The notes under the pieces are model-generated. The model was not told where the DNA came from and searched no databases. It worked only from the letters and a program-made list of their open reading frames with translations. From Chroococcus sp. FPU101 (GTDB taxonomy: Bacteria; Cyanobacteriota; Cyanobacteriia; Cyanobacteriales; Microcystaceae), in contig NZ_BLJI01000010.1 in the NCBI RefSeq assembly GCF_017312365.1, positions 1 to 64,000 on the forward strand: 64,000 bases of DNA, in the 5' to 3' direction. The position numbers were made by a program, and so were the translations under genes. Each line of letters begins with the position of its first letter. Within the stretch, counting starts at the first letter, position 1. Below are positions 9,292 to 19,095 of this stretch, one piece after another.

Positions 9292-9909
9292 TTATGAGTT
9301 AGTGTTATGAGTTGGTGTGATTCCAAGGACAAGCCGCAAAGCTCGACGGCTATAGTTTTCCCATGACTCAGATGAGACGGGGAAAACCAGTGTATAAAGC
9401 ATCATGCCACTAATCGAATCAAAAGCTAACAAAGGATCTAAATTTTCTCGAACTTCCCTTCTAGCCTTAGCGCGTTCGATCACAGCCACAAACGCTTCTC
9501 GTCGAGGTTGTAGATATTTTGTCCAGTAGATTTGAGCAAACTGAGGATTAGTCGAGGTATGACTAATAATCATCGCCACAATTTGCCGCCCTAAAGGATT
9601 AAGGGTAATTTGTGCTATATTTTGGATTAAAGCCTCAAGATCTCCCCAGAGTGTACCCGTATCAGGAATAATGATTTCTTCTGGAAATTTGTCTAGGGCA
9701 TCAGCTACTAATTCTTCTTTATTGGTATAGCGTCGATAAATCGTCGTTTTTCCAACTTTAGCACGGGCGGCGATCGCGTCAATACTCATCCCATCAAAAC
9801 CAACTTCAGCTAGGAGTTCTAAAGTTGCTAGTAACATAGCTTGATGTGATTTTTCGCTACGGGGTCTTCCGGGTGATCTCTTATTCAAAACATTTATCCG
9901 TGCTATCAT
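9292..9909 (-). CDS. TetR/AcrR-family transcriptional regulator
   Basis: From the ATG at 9909 the product is 205 residues, the family's usual size. An N-terminal helix-turn-helix (LELLAEVGFDGMSIDAIAAR then AKVGKTTIYRRYTNKEELV) is preceded by a basic GRPRSEK stretch. The C-terminal ligand domain contains the TetR_C-type GRQIVAMIISH and TKYLQPRREAFVAVIERA helices. The open frame reaches 10014, but the extra 35 residues are unlike a TetR N-terminus, and a GGAAA lies about 9 bases before the internal ATG. The effector is unknown. It is at the boundary between housekeeping genes and the polysaccharide locus, and an 8-bp inverted repeat upstream could be its operator. Confidence 0.88.
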   Translation of the reverse strand: MIARINVLNKRSPGRPRSEKSHQAMLLATLELLAEVGFDGMSIDAIAARAKVGKTTIYRRYTNKEELVADALDKFPEEIIIPDTGTLWGDLEALIQNIAQITLNPLGRQIVAMIISHTSTNPQFAQIYWTKYLQPRREAFVAVIERAKARREVRENLDPLLAFDSISGMMLYTLVFPVSSESWENYSRRALRLVLGITPTHNTNS

Positions 9910-10081
9910 AATAAAAAATTTCCGACGTGTCGAATGAGCAATCAGCGTCCTTGTTCTGAATAGACTAACAAAAATATTATTCAAATCTGGGTAAGATTGG
10001 AAAAATCTTATCAATCAAGTAAGTGATCGCTTCGGTGGATTAAGATTTAATAAAACAGCTTTTCTGTTCATCAACAATTGA

Positions 10082-10108
10082 GTCTGTTACCGTTGATCAA
10101 TAACAGAC
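10082..10108. promoter_or_regulatory. 8-bp inverted repeat between the TetR gene and the export gene
   Basis: GTCTGTTA (10082-10089) and TAACAGAC (10101-10108) form a perfect dyad with an 11-base spacer. It is upstream of the TetR gene and just downstream of the Wza-type gene's stop. It could be an operator for the TetR protein or a weak terminator; the absence of a T-run favours the operator. Confidence 0.35.
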
Positions 10109-10131
10109 CAATACTTTTGATGATACATTAT

Positions 10132-11529
10132 TTAAAAAGCAAAGAATCTGAAGATAGAAAAGATCGAGCCAAAAGGTTTTAAGATGGTTTGTATGCGATC
10201 GCTGGCGGTGGTTTGTCTGGAACGTTCAACCATAATCACATCTTCATTTTGCAAAGTTGGATTATTGGCATCACTAATATCTTTAGCTAAATCGATCCGA
10301 ATTTTTTGTTTAGAAACCGTACCATCAGGATTAAGACGGATTAAATCAACCGTTTGAACGTCAGCCCGTTCCATATCAAAGCCACCCGCCGCTAAAATGG
10401 CATTATTAAGCGGAGTATTAGGCGGAACATCAATCGGGCCAGGTTTTTTCACTTCACCGACTACATTAACGCGAATTGTTGCTGGTGCGAAAGTTGCGCT
10501 CGAAAGTGTACTGACTTCAGATGAATCGAGTTTGTCGGCTTTAGGAATAATAATTGTATCCCCTTTTTGTAAAACAACATCTTTATTGGTATCGCCTGAC
10601 TGTAACATTTCCCATAAATTAACATTAATCACTTGTTGAGTACCTGTTCGAGTCAAGCGGTGTACTTCAACATTGCGTACATCTGCAAGAGGTTTAATAC
10701 CTCCTGCTTGAGTAATCGCCTCACTAAGTCTGGGTAAAGTAGACTGAGGATTTTCTTTATCTAGTTTTGATTCGATTTTATGAGTCCCTGGGCGATAAAC
10801 TTCACCGACAACAGCAACATTAAGAGACTCAACGGGTTGTATGCCAAAATTAGCACTCGCCAACATCGGTGTTTCAGCAACATTTATTTGGTCTACCGTT
10901 GGGACATAAATTGTGTCGCCATCTTGGAGGGTTAAATCTTCGTCTTTGTTACCTTGTTGAATAAAATCCCACAAATTAGCCGTTAATACTTCGTTTTTGC
11001 CGCTAATGACTCGGCGAATTTGGACTTGACGAACATCGGCTGCTGTGGTGATGCCCCCCGCTAATTCCATGAGATCACTGACTGAGGGATACTGTAAATC
11101 GTCTTTTAAAGCAACTTCATAAGAACCAGGACGATCTATTTCTCCAGCGATCGCAATTTTCAAAGGACGGGGTTGACTCAAAATCACTGTAACAACAGAG
11201 ACTTTGAGATAATCAGCATATTTGCGTTTTAGGAGATTTGTCGTTTGTGCGATGGTTAACCCTTTAACTTTAATATTACCAAGCAGGGGTAAGGTTATAG
11301 TTCCATCAGAAACAATTGCATATTCACCGCTATAGTCTTTTGCTTGAAAAATATCAATTCGTAGGCGATCGCCCGAACCTAATGTATATTCACTTGGATC
11401 TAATACTCTTTTGACTTCTACGGGTTGAGAAATCGCACTAATTGTTTGTTGTTGAGCCAAAGCTGGTAAGGGCAATGCTAATGATAACAAGAGTATAGAA
11501 GTTGAAAACAATTTATTTTGAGAAATCAT
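10132..11529 (-). CDS. Wza-type polysaccharide export protein with SLBB domains
   Basis: Outer-membrane export channel component. The start at 11529 has a GAGGT ribosome binding site 7 bases upstream; the longer frame to 11544 lacks one. A Sec signal peptide (LLLSLALPLPALAQ) is followed by a polysaccharide-export domain (YTLGSGDRLRIDIFQ ... DGTITLPLLGNIKVKGLT). Three soluble beta-grasp SLBB repeats then each open with a xVxGEVxRPG-type motif (IAGEIDRPGSYEV, VVGEVYRPGTHKI, VVGEVKKPGPIDV). No lipobox cysteine is visible, as in many cyanobacterial homologues. It is the last gene of the long minus-strand locus and would work with the Wzc-type protein encoded at 46693-48768. Confidence 0.9.
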   Translation of the reverse strand: MISQNKLFSTSILLLSLALPLPALAQQQTISAISQPVEVKRVLDPSEYTLGSGDRLRIDIFQAKDYSGEYAIVSDGTITLPLLGNIKVKGLTIAQTTNLLKRKYADYLKVSVVTVILSQPRPLKIAIAGEIDRPGSYEVALKDDLQYPSVSDLMELAGGITTAADVRQVQIRRVISGKNEVLTANLWDFIQQGNKDEDLTLQDGDTIYVPTVDQINVAETPMLASANFGIQPVESLNVAVVGEVYRPGTHKIESKLDKENPQSTLPRLSEAITQAGGIKPLADVRNVEVHRLTRTGTQQVINVNLWEMLQSGDTNKDVVLQKGDTIIIPKADKLDSSEVSTLSSATFAPATIRVNVVGEVKKPGPIDVPPNTPLNNAILAAGGFDMERADVQTVDLIRLNPDGTVSKQKIRIDLAKDISDANNPTLQNEDVIMVERSRQTTASDRIQTILKPFGSIFSIFRFFAF

Positions 11530-11650
11530 GAAATAGTACCTCATGGCTAAAAAAATTTGAGAAAATTAAAAAAAGGTTATTACCGATGGGTTTTGTGGTG
11601 CAGTTGTTATTACTGCACCTCTCACTTACGCTACTTCGTCTTTCATGGTG

Positions 11651-12583
11651 TTACTTTTTAGATGTAAGTAACAACTCATTATCAATAAAATCAAAAATTT
11701 GTGGATTCTTATCTAAATCAAACTTTCTGGCAAAAAAGTAGTTTTGCCGAACAATATTAGCTAAATCTTTAAAAAGAACATCAGCAGCAAAACCACGCAA
11801 ACCTAAAGGAAAGTTAGCATATTGTATAGAATTTTGAGACAGATTAAAAATTTTGCTATTGACTAAAACGGTCGCAATAATCGACTCTTCAGGTGCTAAT
11901 GTTTTTTGATAGTATTTTAGTATTTTCGGATGACTTATTAAGAAATTTCTAAAATAGATTATACAGTCTTTAGAAAGAGTATTCCAATAATAGCCCCGAT
12001 AAGGAATAAAGTTATTATTAAAAGGAGTTGACCACGATTTGATGCCGATCATATTACAATAAGCCTGTACTTTTAATAAAGGAATAAATCTTTCAACTTT
12101 CGATAGTCGATTGAGTAATGGTTTACTCCAATAAGGTAGACTAATATATTGACTTGTATAGCGTTTAATAGCATCTTTTCTTTTTTCTAAAGGTCGTTCT
12201 GAGTCCGTAAAATCATAATAATTCAAAAATCCATCATATTGAGTTGTTTTGAGCAAATTTTCAAGTTTATAGAGCGGTTGAATTGGGTAATCTTGTCCTG
12301 ATAGAGTCACTAACCAATCAAAGTTTATTTGATTCTGTAATAAATAGTCAATGACTTGAATATAAATATTCAGAATTGAAGAATCACCTCGTCTTGCAGG
12401 CTTATTTCTTCTAATAATATTGATATTGGATAAATTATTAAAAGCCGTTACATCTAGAGTAGAACTACTAAAATCGTGACTGATAATAATGTGATAATTA
12501 TTACTATTACCTTGAATATTTTTGACTAATCTAACAATTTGTTCTGGAGTTTTATGACTTTGAATAAAATAGCATATTTTCAT
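11651..12583 (-). CDS. GT14-like (core-2/I-branching) glycosyltransferase
   Basis: A 310-residue protein resembling the core-2/I-branching beta-1,6-N-acetylglucosaminyltransferase family (GT14). Supporting segments are ICYFIQSHKTPEQIVRLV at the N-terminus, FDWLVTLSGQDYPIQPL (the family's most conserved block), and APEESIIATVLVNS in the C-terminal half, where a catalytic Glu is expected. There is no signal peptide or membrane segment, so the action is cytoplasmic, adding a sugar branch to the lipid-linked repeat unit. An AGGAAG ribosome binding site precedes the ATG. The sugar transferred cannot be read from sequence. Confidence 0.75.
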   Translation of the reverse strand: MKICYFIQSHKTPEQIVRLVKNIQGNSNNYHIIISHDFSSSTLDVTAFNNLSNINIIRRNKPARRGDSSILNIYIQVIDYLLQNQINFDWLVTLSGQDYPIQPLYKLENLLKTTQYDGFLNYYDFTDSERPLEKRKDAIKRYTSQYISLPYWSKPLLNRLSKVERFIPLLKVQAYCNMIGIKSWSTPFNNNFIPYRGYYWNTLSKDCIIYFRNFLISHPKILKYYQKTLAPEESIIATVLVNSKIFNLSQNSIQYANFPLGLRGFAADVLFKDLANIVRQNYFFARKFDLDKNPQIFDFIDNELLLTSKK

Positions 12584-12628
12584 GTTCTTCCTGTGGTTTT
12601 GAAATACTTGTCTAAGAAAAAATTAAAT

Positions 12629-13384
12629 TTAAATAGGTTCTAATAATGTATTAATCCGTTTAGAAATTACTTGAGCAGGGACACCCATTGCTATTGAATA
12701 AGCAGGAATATTTTTTGTTACAACGGCTCCTGCACCGATGACACTTCCTTGACGGATCGTAACGCCATCCAAAACTTTTACACCGCTTCCTAGCCAACAA
12801 TCATCCTCAATAGTAATTCCTTGACAAATAATACCTTGTTCAAAAATAGTGCGGTTAGGATCATTATAACGATGATTATTTCCATAAATACCTGATTGTG
12901 AAGCAATTAAACAATTATTTCCGATTTTAATTGGGCCTGGCCCTGCAATACAAACATAGGGGCCGATATAAGTACCTTGACCAATATCAATTAAGCCATT
13001 ATCAAGAGATCTGATATCAACACCTCGATCCAAAATAGCTTTTTTTCTAAGGTAGATAGTACTATTTCGGCCATGACATTTGATATGAACATCGCAGCCA
13101 ATTTTCACGCCATCTTCAAGATAAATGCGATTATTACCAACTTCAGTTTTATTGAGAGGAGCAGTACTAATATAAGCATGACGGGCAATATTAACCTTAC
13201 TCCCTATTTCAAGATAACGAGGTTGAGTAAATTCTACAGCAGATTCAATACGAATCGAGTTTCCCATCCTAGCAAAAAGATAACGATAAAGCCAATTTCG
13301 CAATATTATTCCAGGTTTTTTGGGTATCCATCCTACTAATTCAATTAAAATTGTTTCTTTTTGATGAAGCAAGGATAGCGACAT
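12629..13384 (-). CDS. Hexapeptide-repeat O-acyltransferase
   Basis: A 251-residue left-handed beta-helix protein of the maltose/galactoside acetyltransferase type. Irregular hexapeptide repeats run from about residue 55 to 215 (VNIARHAYISTAPLNKTEVG ... IKIGNNCLIASQSGIYG). The catalytic-region histidine is in YGNNHRYND, and the C-terminal coil reads VLDGVTIRQGSVIGAGAVVT. It probably acetylates (or otherwise acylates) a sugar of the polymer. It resembles the second acyltransferase at 35598-36332 in order of motifs but is clearly divergent. It lies within the minus-strand polysaccharide transcription unit. Confidence 0.85.
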   Translation of the reverse strand: MSLSLLHQKETILIELVGWIPKKPGIILRNWLYRYLFARMGNSIRIESAVEFTQPRYLEIGSKVNIARHAYISTAPLNKTEVGNNRIYLEDGVKIGCDVHIKCHGRNSTIYLRKKAILDRGVDIRSLDNGLIDIGQGTYIGPYVCIAGPGPIKIGNNCLIASQSGIYGNNHRYNDPNRTIFEQGIICQGITIEDDCWLGSGVKVLDGVTIRQGSVIGAGAVVTKNIPAYSIAMGVPAQVISKRINTLLEPI

Positions 13385-13463
13385 AATATTTAGTATTTTG
13401 AGATAAAAAGGGGTTAAGAGTTAGGAAACAATAATAAAGTTTATTCCTATAAACTAATTGAAA

Positions 13464-15149
13464 TTAAGCAATCAAAAAATCATTGACACTAAGTGAGGGT
13501 AAACCCGTTAGAGTAGCAATTTTACGAGCAACTTGTGAACCCAGTCCATCAACATCAAAACTGAGTAGACCTTGATCAGTGTCATAAAGGAAATTAGCAT
13601 TATTACCAATTGAAATTGGTGTCCTACTACTGACAAAGGTACCTGTTGAAGAAGCCGTTGTTTTTAGAGCTACACCCGCTTGTAAACCACCGCCGAAACC
13701 AGATGCACTAATCCGAAAAAGATCATCTGTAGGATTAAAATCGGTAATCGTGTCATTGCCGTCGCTTGATCGATTGTAGGCAAAAATATCATCGCCATCG
13801 CCACCAGTAAGTCTATTTATGCTATTTCCATTGATGAGTACATCATCATAATCTGTACCAACAATGTTTTCAATGCCAATCAGAGTATCTTTAGGTACAA
13901 GAGCTTTGTACCATTCATTCCCGAATTTTTGATAGCCTGTTGCGCTAGGATGGAAGCCATCCGACACCATATCGCTTAAACTTAGGCTACCACCTGCATT
14001 GACAAACGTTACTTTTTTTCCCACCTCCGCTTTATCCCTAACTAAGTCTGGAATCATCAGATTAAAATTTCTGACTTTATTGGCGGCTATCTGTCCTCTA
14101 GTTGCTGGATTAATTGGACTAATTGATGAAATTAAAACTTGAGTTGAAGGGGAGAGATTGGTAATTCGATCAATTAAATTGCTCAAATCTCCATACATTT
14201 CCGTCAGAGATTTGCTAGTTAAAATATCATTAGTGCCAATCATTAGCGTAACAATACTTGGTCGATAGGTGTTGAGGATGCCACTATTGATTAAACTATT
14301 AATCTGATCGATCGTATACCCTGGGTGTCCTTCATGATTTTTATCTCCTAACTGACTAGGCCCATTTAACTGTGAACCAACAAAATCGACCGTGATTCCA
14401 TTAGATACAAAATTATTCCATAATTGAATTCGATAGCCTCCAGGAGTCGGGGAAACGGTGTGTTGTCCCGCAGTAATTGAATCACCCAACGGCATGATTT
14501 TAGGAACATTTGTACCAAATAATGGTTTAAGAACGATTCGCGTACTTAAATTGACAATAATTCCGTTAGATAGCTCACTATAATCCGCTGTATCAATCCC
14601 CGATTCACCATTAAGGATATCATTTCCTTTTCCAGCTTTAAGGGTATCATTTCCTGCTCTACCTGAAAGAGTATTATTTTGAAAATCACCTCTTAAGGTA
14701 TCGTTAGCATTGGTTCCCACAACTGGATTAGGGACAACGGGAATCAATTCAATATAATCGATTCTTGCGGGTTCTCCTTGGTTTTCAAAACCTTGTATTT
14801 TAAGAACATCTCCTGCTTTTAAAGAAATGCGATTCCCTATCACTTCATAGGTTCGTGACTGTTGATTAGCAAGCGTACTTTCTCGAAGTTGATCCAAAAG
14901 CAAAGATTTAATCTGTACATTTTGCTTATAAAATTTAAGTTGGCTTTTGCCATCAGCTTCATCAAAATAACTGATAGCAATATTATAAAGACCTGTCGCA
15001 CCCGTAAAAATAGTAGATGCTGTTCCGTTTTCTGTAATGCTTCCTCCTACTAGACTAATAAATTGACCACCTGATGCAAAGCTTCCTGACTCAAGATGAT
15101 AAGCTCCAGACAAGTTCATGTCTTCAGCTTCGATCCGAATATTAGGCAT
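13464..15149 (-). CDS. Secreted RTX protein with embedded SGNH/GDSL esterase and CBM-like domain
   Basis: The start at 15149 has an AGGAG ribosome binding site 8 bases upstream. Order of parts over 561 residues: a carbohydrate-binding-like beta-sandwich (about 1-135, beginning IRIEAEDM); RTX calcium-binding repeats (GRAGNDTLKAGKGNDILNG); an SGNH hydrolase of the carbohydrate-esterase-3 kind (Ser in MPLGDSITAG, GTND block, Asp-His in VSDGFHPS); more RTX repeats (LTGGDGDDIF); and a C-terminal type-I-secretion region. There is no N-terminal signal peptide, which fits type I secretion. It probably deacetylates or de-esterifies the extracellular polysaccharide, and two acyltransferase genes occur in the same locus. 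Confidence 0.85.
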   Translation of the reverse strand: MPNIRIEAEDMNLSGAYHLESGSFASGGQFISLVGGSITENGTASTIFTGATGLYNIAISYFDEADGKSQLKFYKQNVQIKSLLLDQLRESTLANQQSRTYEVIGNRISLKAGDVLKIQGFENQGEPARIDYIELIPVVPNPVVGTNANDTLRGDFQNNTLSGRAGNDTLKAGKGNDILNGESGIDTADYSELSNGIIVNLSTRIVLKPLFGTNVPKIMPLGDSITAGQHTVSPTPGGYRIQLWNNFVSNGITVDFVGSQLNGPSQLGDKNHEGHPGYTIDQINSLINSGILNTYRPSIVTLMIGTNDILTSKSLTEMYGDLSNLIDRITNLSPSTQVLISSISPINPATRGQIAANKVRNFNLMIPDLVRDKAEVGKKVTFVNAGGSLSLSDMVSDGFHPSATGYQKFGNEWYKALVPKDTLIGIENIVGTDYDDVLINGNSINRLTGGDGDDIFAYNRSSDGNDTITDFNPTDDLFRISASGFGGGLQAGVALKTTASSTGTFVSSRTPISIGNNANFLYDTDQGLLSFDVDGLGSQVARKIATLTGLPSLSVNDFLIA

Positions 15150-15171
15150 TTTAAACACTCCTCTTAGTTGA

Positions 15172-17406
15172 TTAAGACAAAACGACTTGATGAGATGATT
15201 TCCTAAAGAAAATTTTTCGACTCAGTTTTATAAATTTCCAAAGTAAATAACTAAACAGTGCCACCAATAAAGTAAAAATGATTTTTCGCTCTGTTGTATT
15301 GGTGATGATGTAATACAGAAGATCCAACCCATTATATTTTTTGAAATTAATTGGAAGAGTTTGCCATGTTAGACCGCCATCTATTGATTTGATTAACTCC
15401 ATATTAGTTGAACCATAAATCGTTTGATCAACAGCATAAGACGGGGATAATTCAATCGAACCATAGAATGCTTGATGAATTTTTGTAAAAGTTTGTCCAC
15501 CATCAATTGTTTTAAACAAACCTTGTCCTTTGAGATTAATCAAAAAAGTTTGATCTTTTTGATAATTAGATGATATGACAATATCTTCAACATTACTCTC
15601 TTGAGAATAAGCTTTATTTTCTAGCTTTTCCCAAATTTTACCTTGATCATGAGTTATAAAAAGCCCTTTAGAGGTTCCAGCAAATACTGTTTGGTCATTT
15701 TGATAATTGGGTGAAATGACTAATTTTTTACTAGCTCCCTCAATCTCAAGTATTTTAGTAACTGAGTGCCAAGTTACACCTCCATCAACTGATTGATTGA
15801 TTCCACCTGTAAAACCTCCTAAATAAAGTGTTTGATCGACTGAAAAATTAGGCGATATCGCTAATGAAGGTGGCTGTATTGCTTTTCCAGTTAGTTTTCC
15901 AATTGCAGAAAAGTTTTCACCTCCATCGGTTGAACGTAAAATATCTCCTTCAAAAGTTGTTAAATAAAGGGTTTGATCGACCCCGAAATGAGGAGATATA
16001 GTCAGATATGAATCTGCTCTTAGATGTTTGGGTACCCAAAGTTTTTTCCAGTGTTTACCTTGATCAGTTGTTTTAAAAAGACTACCCCAAGTACTGGCTA
16101 ATAGTGTATGATCATAGCGATAATTTGGAGAAAAAGCTAAGGAGATAATATTAGTAATTAAATGTTGTTTAAGAAGTGCATCTAACTGCACTCCACGCTC
16201 AATACTTTGCCAAGTTTTTCCTTGATCGTGGCTAATATAAGGCGCATTAAATAAGGTATTTATCGCTAGTGTCTGATCATTCGCAAAATTGGACGATAGG
16301 GCGATATGGTGAATATTATTAGCGACCGAAACAGCAATATTTGTATCCTGCCAATTTTTTCCGCTATTAGTTGTTTTAAACAATCCATCAAAACCAGCTA
16401 CAAAAATAGTTCGATCTTTAACAAAATTCGGAGAAATAGAGATTTGAGAAAAGTTTGGATTATTCCAAGACGTTGCTTGTTCAACCGTTTGTAAACCTTG
16501 ATTTGACTTTTGCCAACTTAGTCCACCATCATTAGATTGAAAAATGCCGTCTTTCCAAGCAGAAGTAAATAGAGTTTGATCTTTTTGGTAATTGGGTGAT
16601 AAGGCTAAATTAGCAATTGAAAGATCGGTTAGTCCTTGATTGATTGAAATAAATGATTGTCCCTCATCAATCGTTTTAAATATTCCTTTTTCAGTTCCAA
16701 TAAAGAAAGTATGATCTGTATTAAAATTAGGTGATATTTTGATATCTCGAATCATTCCACTATTATTAAAATGAGCCAAGGGTTGCCAAGTTTCGCCGAA
16801 ATCTTTCGATAAAGAAATTTGGCCTTGACCATCACCGATAACAACCTGATTTTCTAAATTCGGAAAATATGCGATCGCGGTTATGTGCTGCTCTTTAATA
16901 ACTGAAGTCCAACTTTCCCCCCCATCTTTAGTTTTATAAAGTCCATTTTCAGTTCCAAGGGCAAAAACTAAATTAGACGAATGGGGTGAAATCAAAACTT
17001 TTTTAATATTTAAGTTTTCTAAACCACTATTAACTTTTTGCCATGTGCTACCATGATTTTTAGATAGATAAATTCCATCGCCTAAAGAGGATAATAATAA
17101 AGTCTCTGGTGATTGAGCAGAAATATCCAACGAAGATAATTTATATTGATTATCTAAACCGTCTTCGATTCGTTGCCAGCTTTTACCTTTATCCTCTGAC
17201 TTAAATAAATTGCCCCATGTCTGAATTCCCAGTTGAGTTATATGATAGAGGGTTCGATCTTGAGCATAGTTTGGTGATAGTTTAGTATCAATCACCACAT
17301 CATGGGGAATATGCGCTAAAGCAACATTTACATTAAAAAATAAAACAGTTAAGAGTGATAGTCCTAAACCAACCATCACTCTAAATCTGGTCAAAATAGT
17401 ATTCAT
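15172..17406 (-). CDS. Secreted Asp-box (BNR/Ycf48-like) beta-propeller protein, paralogue 1
   Basis: A 744-residue protein with a signal peptide (LSLLTVLFFNVNVALA, then HIPHD). I count fourteen Asp-box turns (S/T-x-D-x-G-x-T/S-W type, for example DKGKSWQRI, DGGLSWQKS, DGGQTFTKI). A C-terminal membrane helix (IIFTLLVALFSYLLW) with a basic tail follows. Between boxes a second signature recurs, SPNYxxDQTLF. This is the VPS10/Ycf48/BNR beta-propeller clan. Such propellers bind glycans or proteins, and no enzymatic residues can be assigned. The same architecture recurs at 24966-27296, so the two bracket the sugar-modification genes. The likely site is the periplasm, anchored by the C-terminal helix. 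Confidence 0.8.
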   Translation of the reverse strand: MNTILTRFRVMVGLGLSLLTVLFFNVNVALAHIPHDVVIDTKLSPNYAQDRTLYHITQLGIQTWGNLFKSEDKGKSWQRIEDGLDNQYKLSSLDISAQSPETLLLSSLGDGIYLSKNHGSTWQKVNSGLENLNIKKVLISPHSSNLVFALGTENGLYKTKDGGESWTSVIKEQHITAIAYFPNLENQVVIGDGQGQISLSKDFGETWQPLAHFNNSGMIRDIKISPNFNTDHTFFIGTEKGIFKTIDEGQSFISINQGLTDLSIANLALSPNYQKDQTLFTSAWKDGIFQSNDGGLSWQKSNQGLQTVEQATSWNNPNFSQISISPNFVKDRTIFVAGFDGLFKTTNSGKNWQDTNIAVSVANNIHHIALSSNFANDQTLAINTLFNAPYISHDQGKTWQSIERGVQLDALLKQHLITNIISLAFSPNYRYDHTLLASTWGSLFKTTDQGKHWKKLWVPKHLRADSYLTISPHFGVDQTLYLTTFEGDILRSTDGGENFSAIGKLTGKAIQPPSLAISPNFSVDQTLYLGGFTGGINQSVDGGVTWHSVTKILEIEGASKKLVISPNYQNDQTVFAGTSKGLFITHDQGKIWEKLENKAYSQESNVEDIVISSNYQKDQTFLINLKGQGLFKTIDGGQTFTKIHQAFYGSIELSPSYAVDQTIYGSTNMELIKSIDGGLTWQTLPINFKKYNGLDLLYYIITNTTERKIIFTLLVALFSYLLWKFIKLSRKIFFRKSSHQVVLS

Positions 17407-17421
17407 TGGATATTAGGCAAC

Positions 17422-19080
17422 TTATATTTTGAGTAGACGTTGTTCAGTAAGATTTATAGGTTGAGTCGCTTTTGTTTTAAGATGATCAGCAAGACGAATC
17501 GCTAAAGCAACGATCGTTAGTGTTGGATTAGAAAGCCCACTGGTCGGAAAAACCGAGCTTCCTGCAACATAAAGATTGCTAATGCCATGAACTAAACAAT
17601 TTTCATCAACTACGCCCTGTTTCGGGTTAAGACTCATGCGGGTTGTTCCCATATGGTGGTAGGAACCTTGAACCTTTGACCAAATTTCGTCACTCTCTTC
17701 GATTTCAAGTTGTCCTAAACCAGAACGCGCTAACTCATCGGCGAGGATTTGCTGTGAGCGTTTAATTGTATATTTATCGAGTGAGCTTAAACGCCAGTCG
17801 AGTTGAGTCCGATTCATACCTAATTGATCTCGCTCAGAACTGAGAGTTATTCGACTATCAGGGTTAGGTTCTTGTTCTGCGATTAAATGAGTTTCGTAAA
17901 AGTTGGATTGTCCAGAATAGAAGGATTTGTTGAACAACTTGTGATAAGCTCTTGCAGAAACTTGATCGAGATTCGTGATGATTGTTTTCAAATCTTCTAG
18001 AACAGAAGTATTACTCTTATAACGGCAGATTTCAGTGATCGATGGGAAAGCTTGATGGATGGCTTCATGTTTGCGTTGTAATTTATACTTTAGGCTGTTA
18101 ATCGCTTCCACCCAGTCGGGAAGAACACTGAGTAATCTTGTACTAAAATTAAGAACTTGCTCACTTTCTTGTCTTTTTTCGGATAACCCTAAAGCAGTCG
18201 CTAAAAACGTCTTACCGATTTGGATATTTTGCTGAGTGTATAGAATGGGAGGTTGAGCAAAGTAAATTTTTCCTGAATTTAAATAGGGATGTTCCATAAA
18301 GAAACGTCCCACTAAATCATGTTGATTCCCTAAACCATTTTTCTGAACTTGATTAGATGCTAGGAGTAAACGGGGGTTTTCAATACCACCGACTGCCAGA
18401 ATAAAAACTTTAGCTTGAACTGTAAATTTTTTCCCGTTGAGACAGCCTATCCGTAGTTGTTGAACTTCTCTTGCACTATCGTTCGTTTCAATTTCTAAAA
18501 CATTAGCATGAAGATAAGTTGTAACATTTTTAGCCTGTTCAAGTTCATTTCGGTAAACTTCTCCAAAACGTAAACGGTTCGGTGGAATAATTTGCCAAAT
18601 GTTCGTTTCTATATCTTCCTTGAAGTTAGGACAGTGACAGCCTAAAATTAAGAGTGCATCTTTCCAATAACTAAAATTATAGGCAAATGAGCCAAGTCCC
18701 GACACTTCTTGAGCGCGTTCATAGTAGGGAATCAGTTCAGTTTTTGTAATGGGCCAGCTACTATAATTCATCCAAGGGCGATCTTGAAAATCGATGTCAT
18801 CAAGAGGACGACTCCAACCACCCCAAAGATTAGTGGAACCCCCTAAAGAACGTGAACGAGTCTCTTTTAGCGGAAAATAGGCATCACCAATATTTTTACC
18901 CGCATAAAGATCTTGAGTGGTTTCCTCATGCTCAAAACCTCCACTTTCGAGTAAACAAACTTGCTCAGGTTGATTAATAAATTCTCTAGCAAGGGTAATT
19001 CCTGCGGCTCCTGCTCCAACAATGCAGATATCGCAGACAATTAGAGAATCATCTGATAAAGTCAGGGCATCAATTAACAC
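17422..19080 (-). CDS. GMC-family FAD-dependent oxidoreductase
   Basis: A 552-residue glucose-methanol-choline oxidoreductase. The FAD-binding Rossmann motif CIVGAGAAGITLAREF is near the N-terminus, followed by RSLGGSTNLWGGW (the GMC N-terminal signature region). The C-terminal domain has HHMGTTRMS with a catalytic-type histidine and GLSNPTLTIVALAIRLADHL. The start is GTG at 19080 with a GAGGAAAA ribosome binding site 8 bases away. There is no signal peptide, so it is cytoplasmic. It sits 15 bases downstream of the SAF-domain reductase gene. Together they probably oxidise and rearrange a sugar or polyol intermediate; the substrate is unknown. Confidence 0.88.
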   Translation of the reverse strand: MLIDALTLSDDSLIVCDICIVGAGAAGITLAREFINQPEQVCLLESGGFEHEETTQDLYAGKNIGDAYFPLKETRSRSLGGSTNLWGGWSRPLDDIDFQDRPWMNYSSWPITKTELIPYYERAQEVSGLGSFAYNFSYWKDALLILGCHCPNFKEDIETNIWQIIPPNRLRFGEVYRNELEQAKNVTTYLHANVLEIETNDSAREVQQLRIGCLNGKKFTVQAKVFILAVGGIENPRLLLASNQVQKNGLGNQHDLVGRFFMEHPYLNSGKIYFAQPPILYTQQNIQIGKTFLATALGLSEKRQESEQVLNFSTRLLSVLPDWVEAINSLKYKLQRKHEAIHQAFPSITEICRYKSNTSVLEDLKTIITNLDQVSARAYHKLFNKSFYSGQSNFYETHLIAEQEPNPDSRITLSSERDQLGMNRTQLDWRLSSLDKYTIKRSQQILADELARSGLGQLEIEESDEIWSKVQGSYHHMGTTRMSLNPKQGVVDENCLVHGISNLYVAGSSVFPTSGLSNPTLTIVALAIRLADHLKTKATQPINLTEQRLLKI

Positions 19081-19095
19081 GATCGATTTTCCTCG

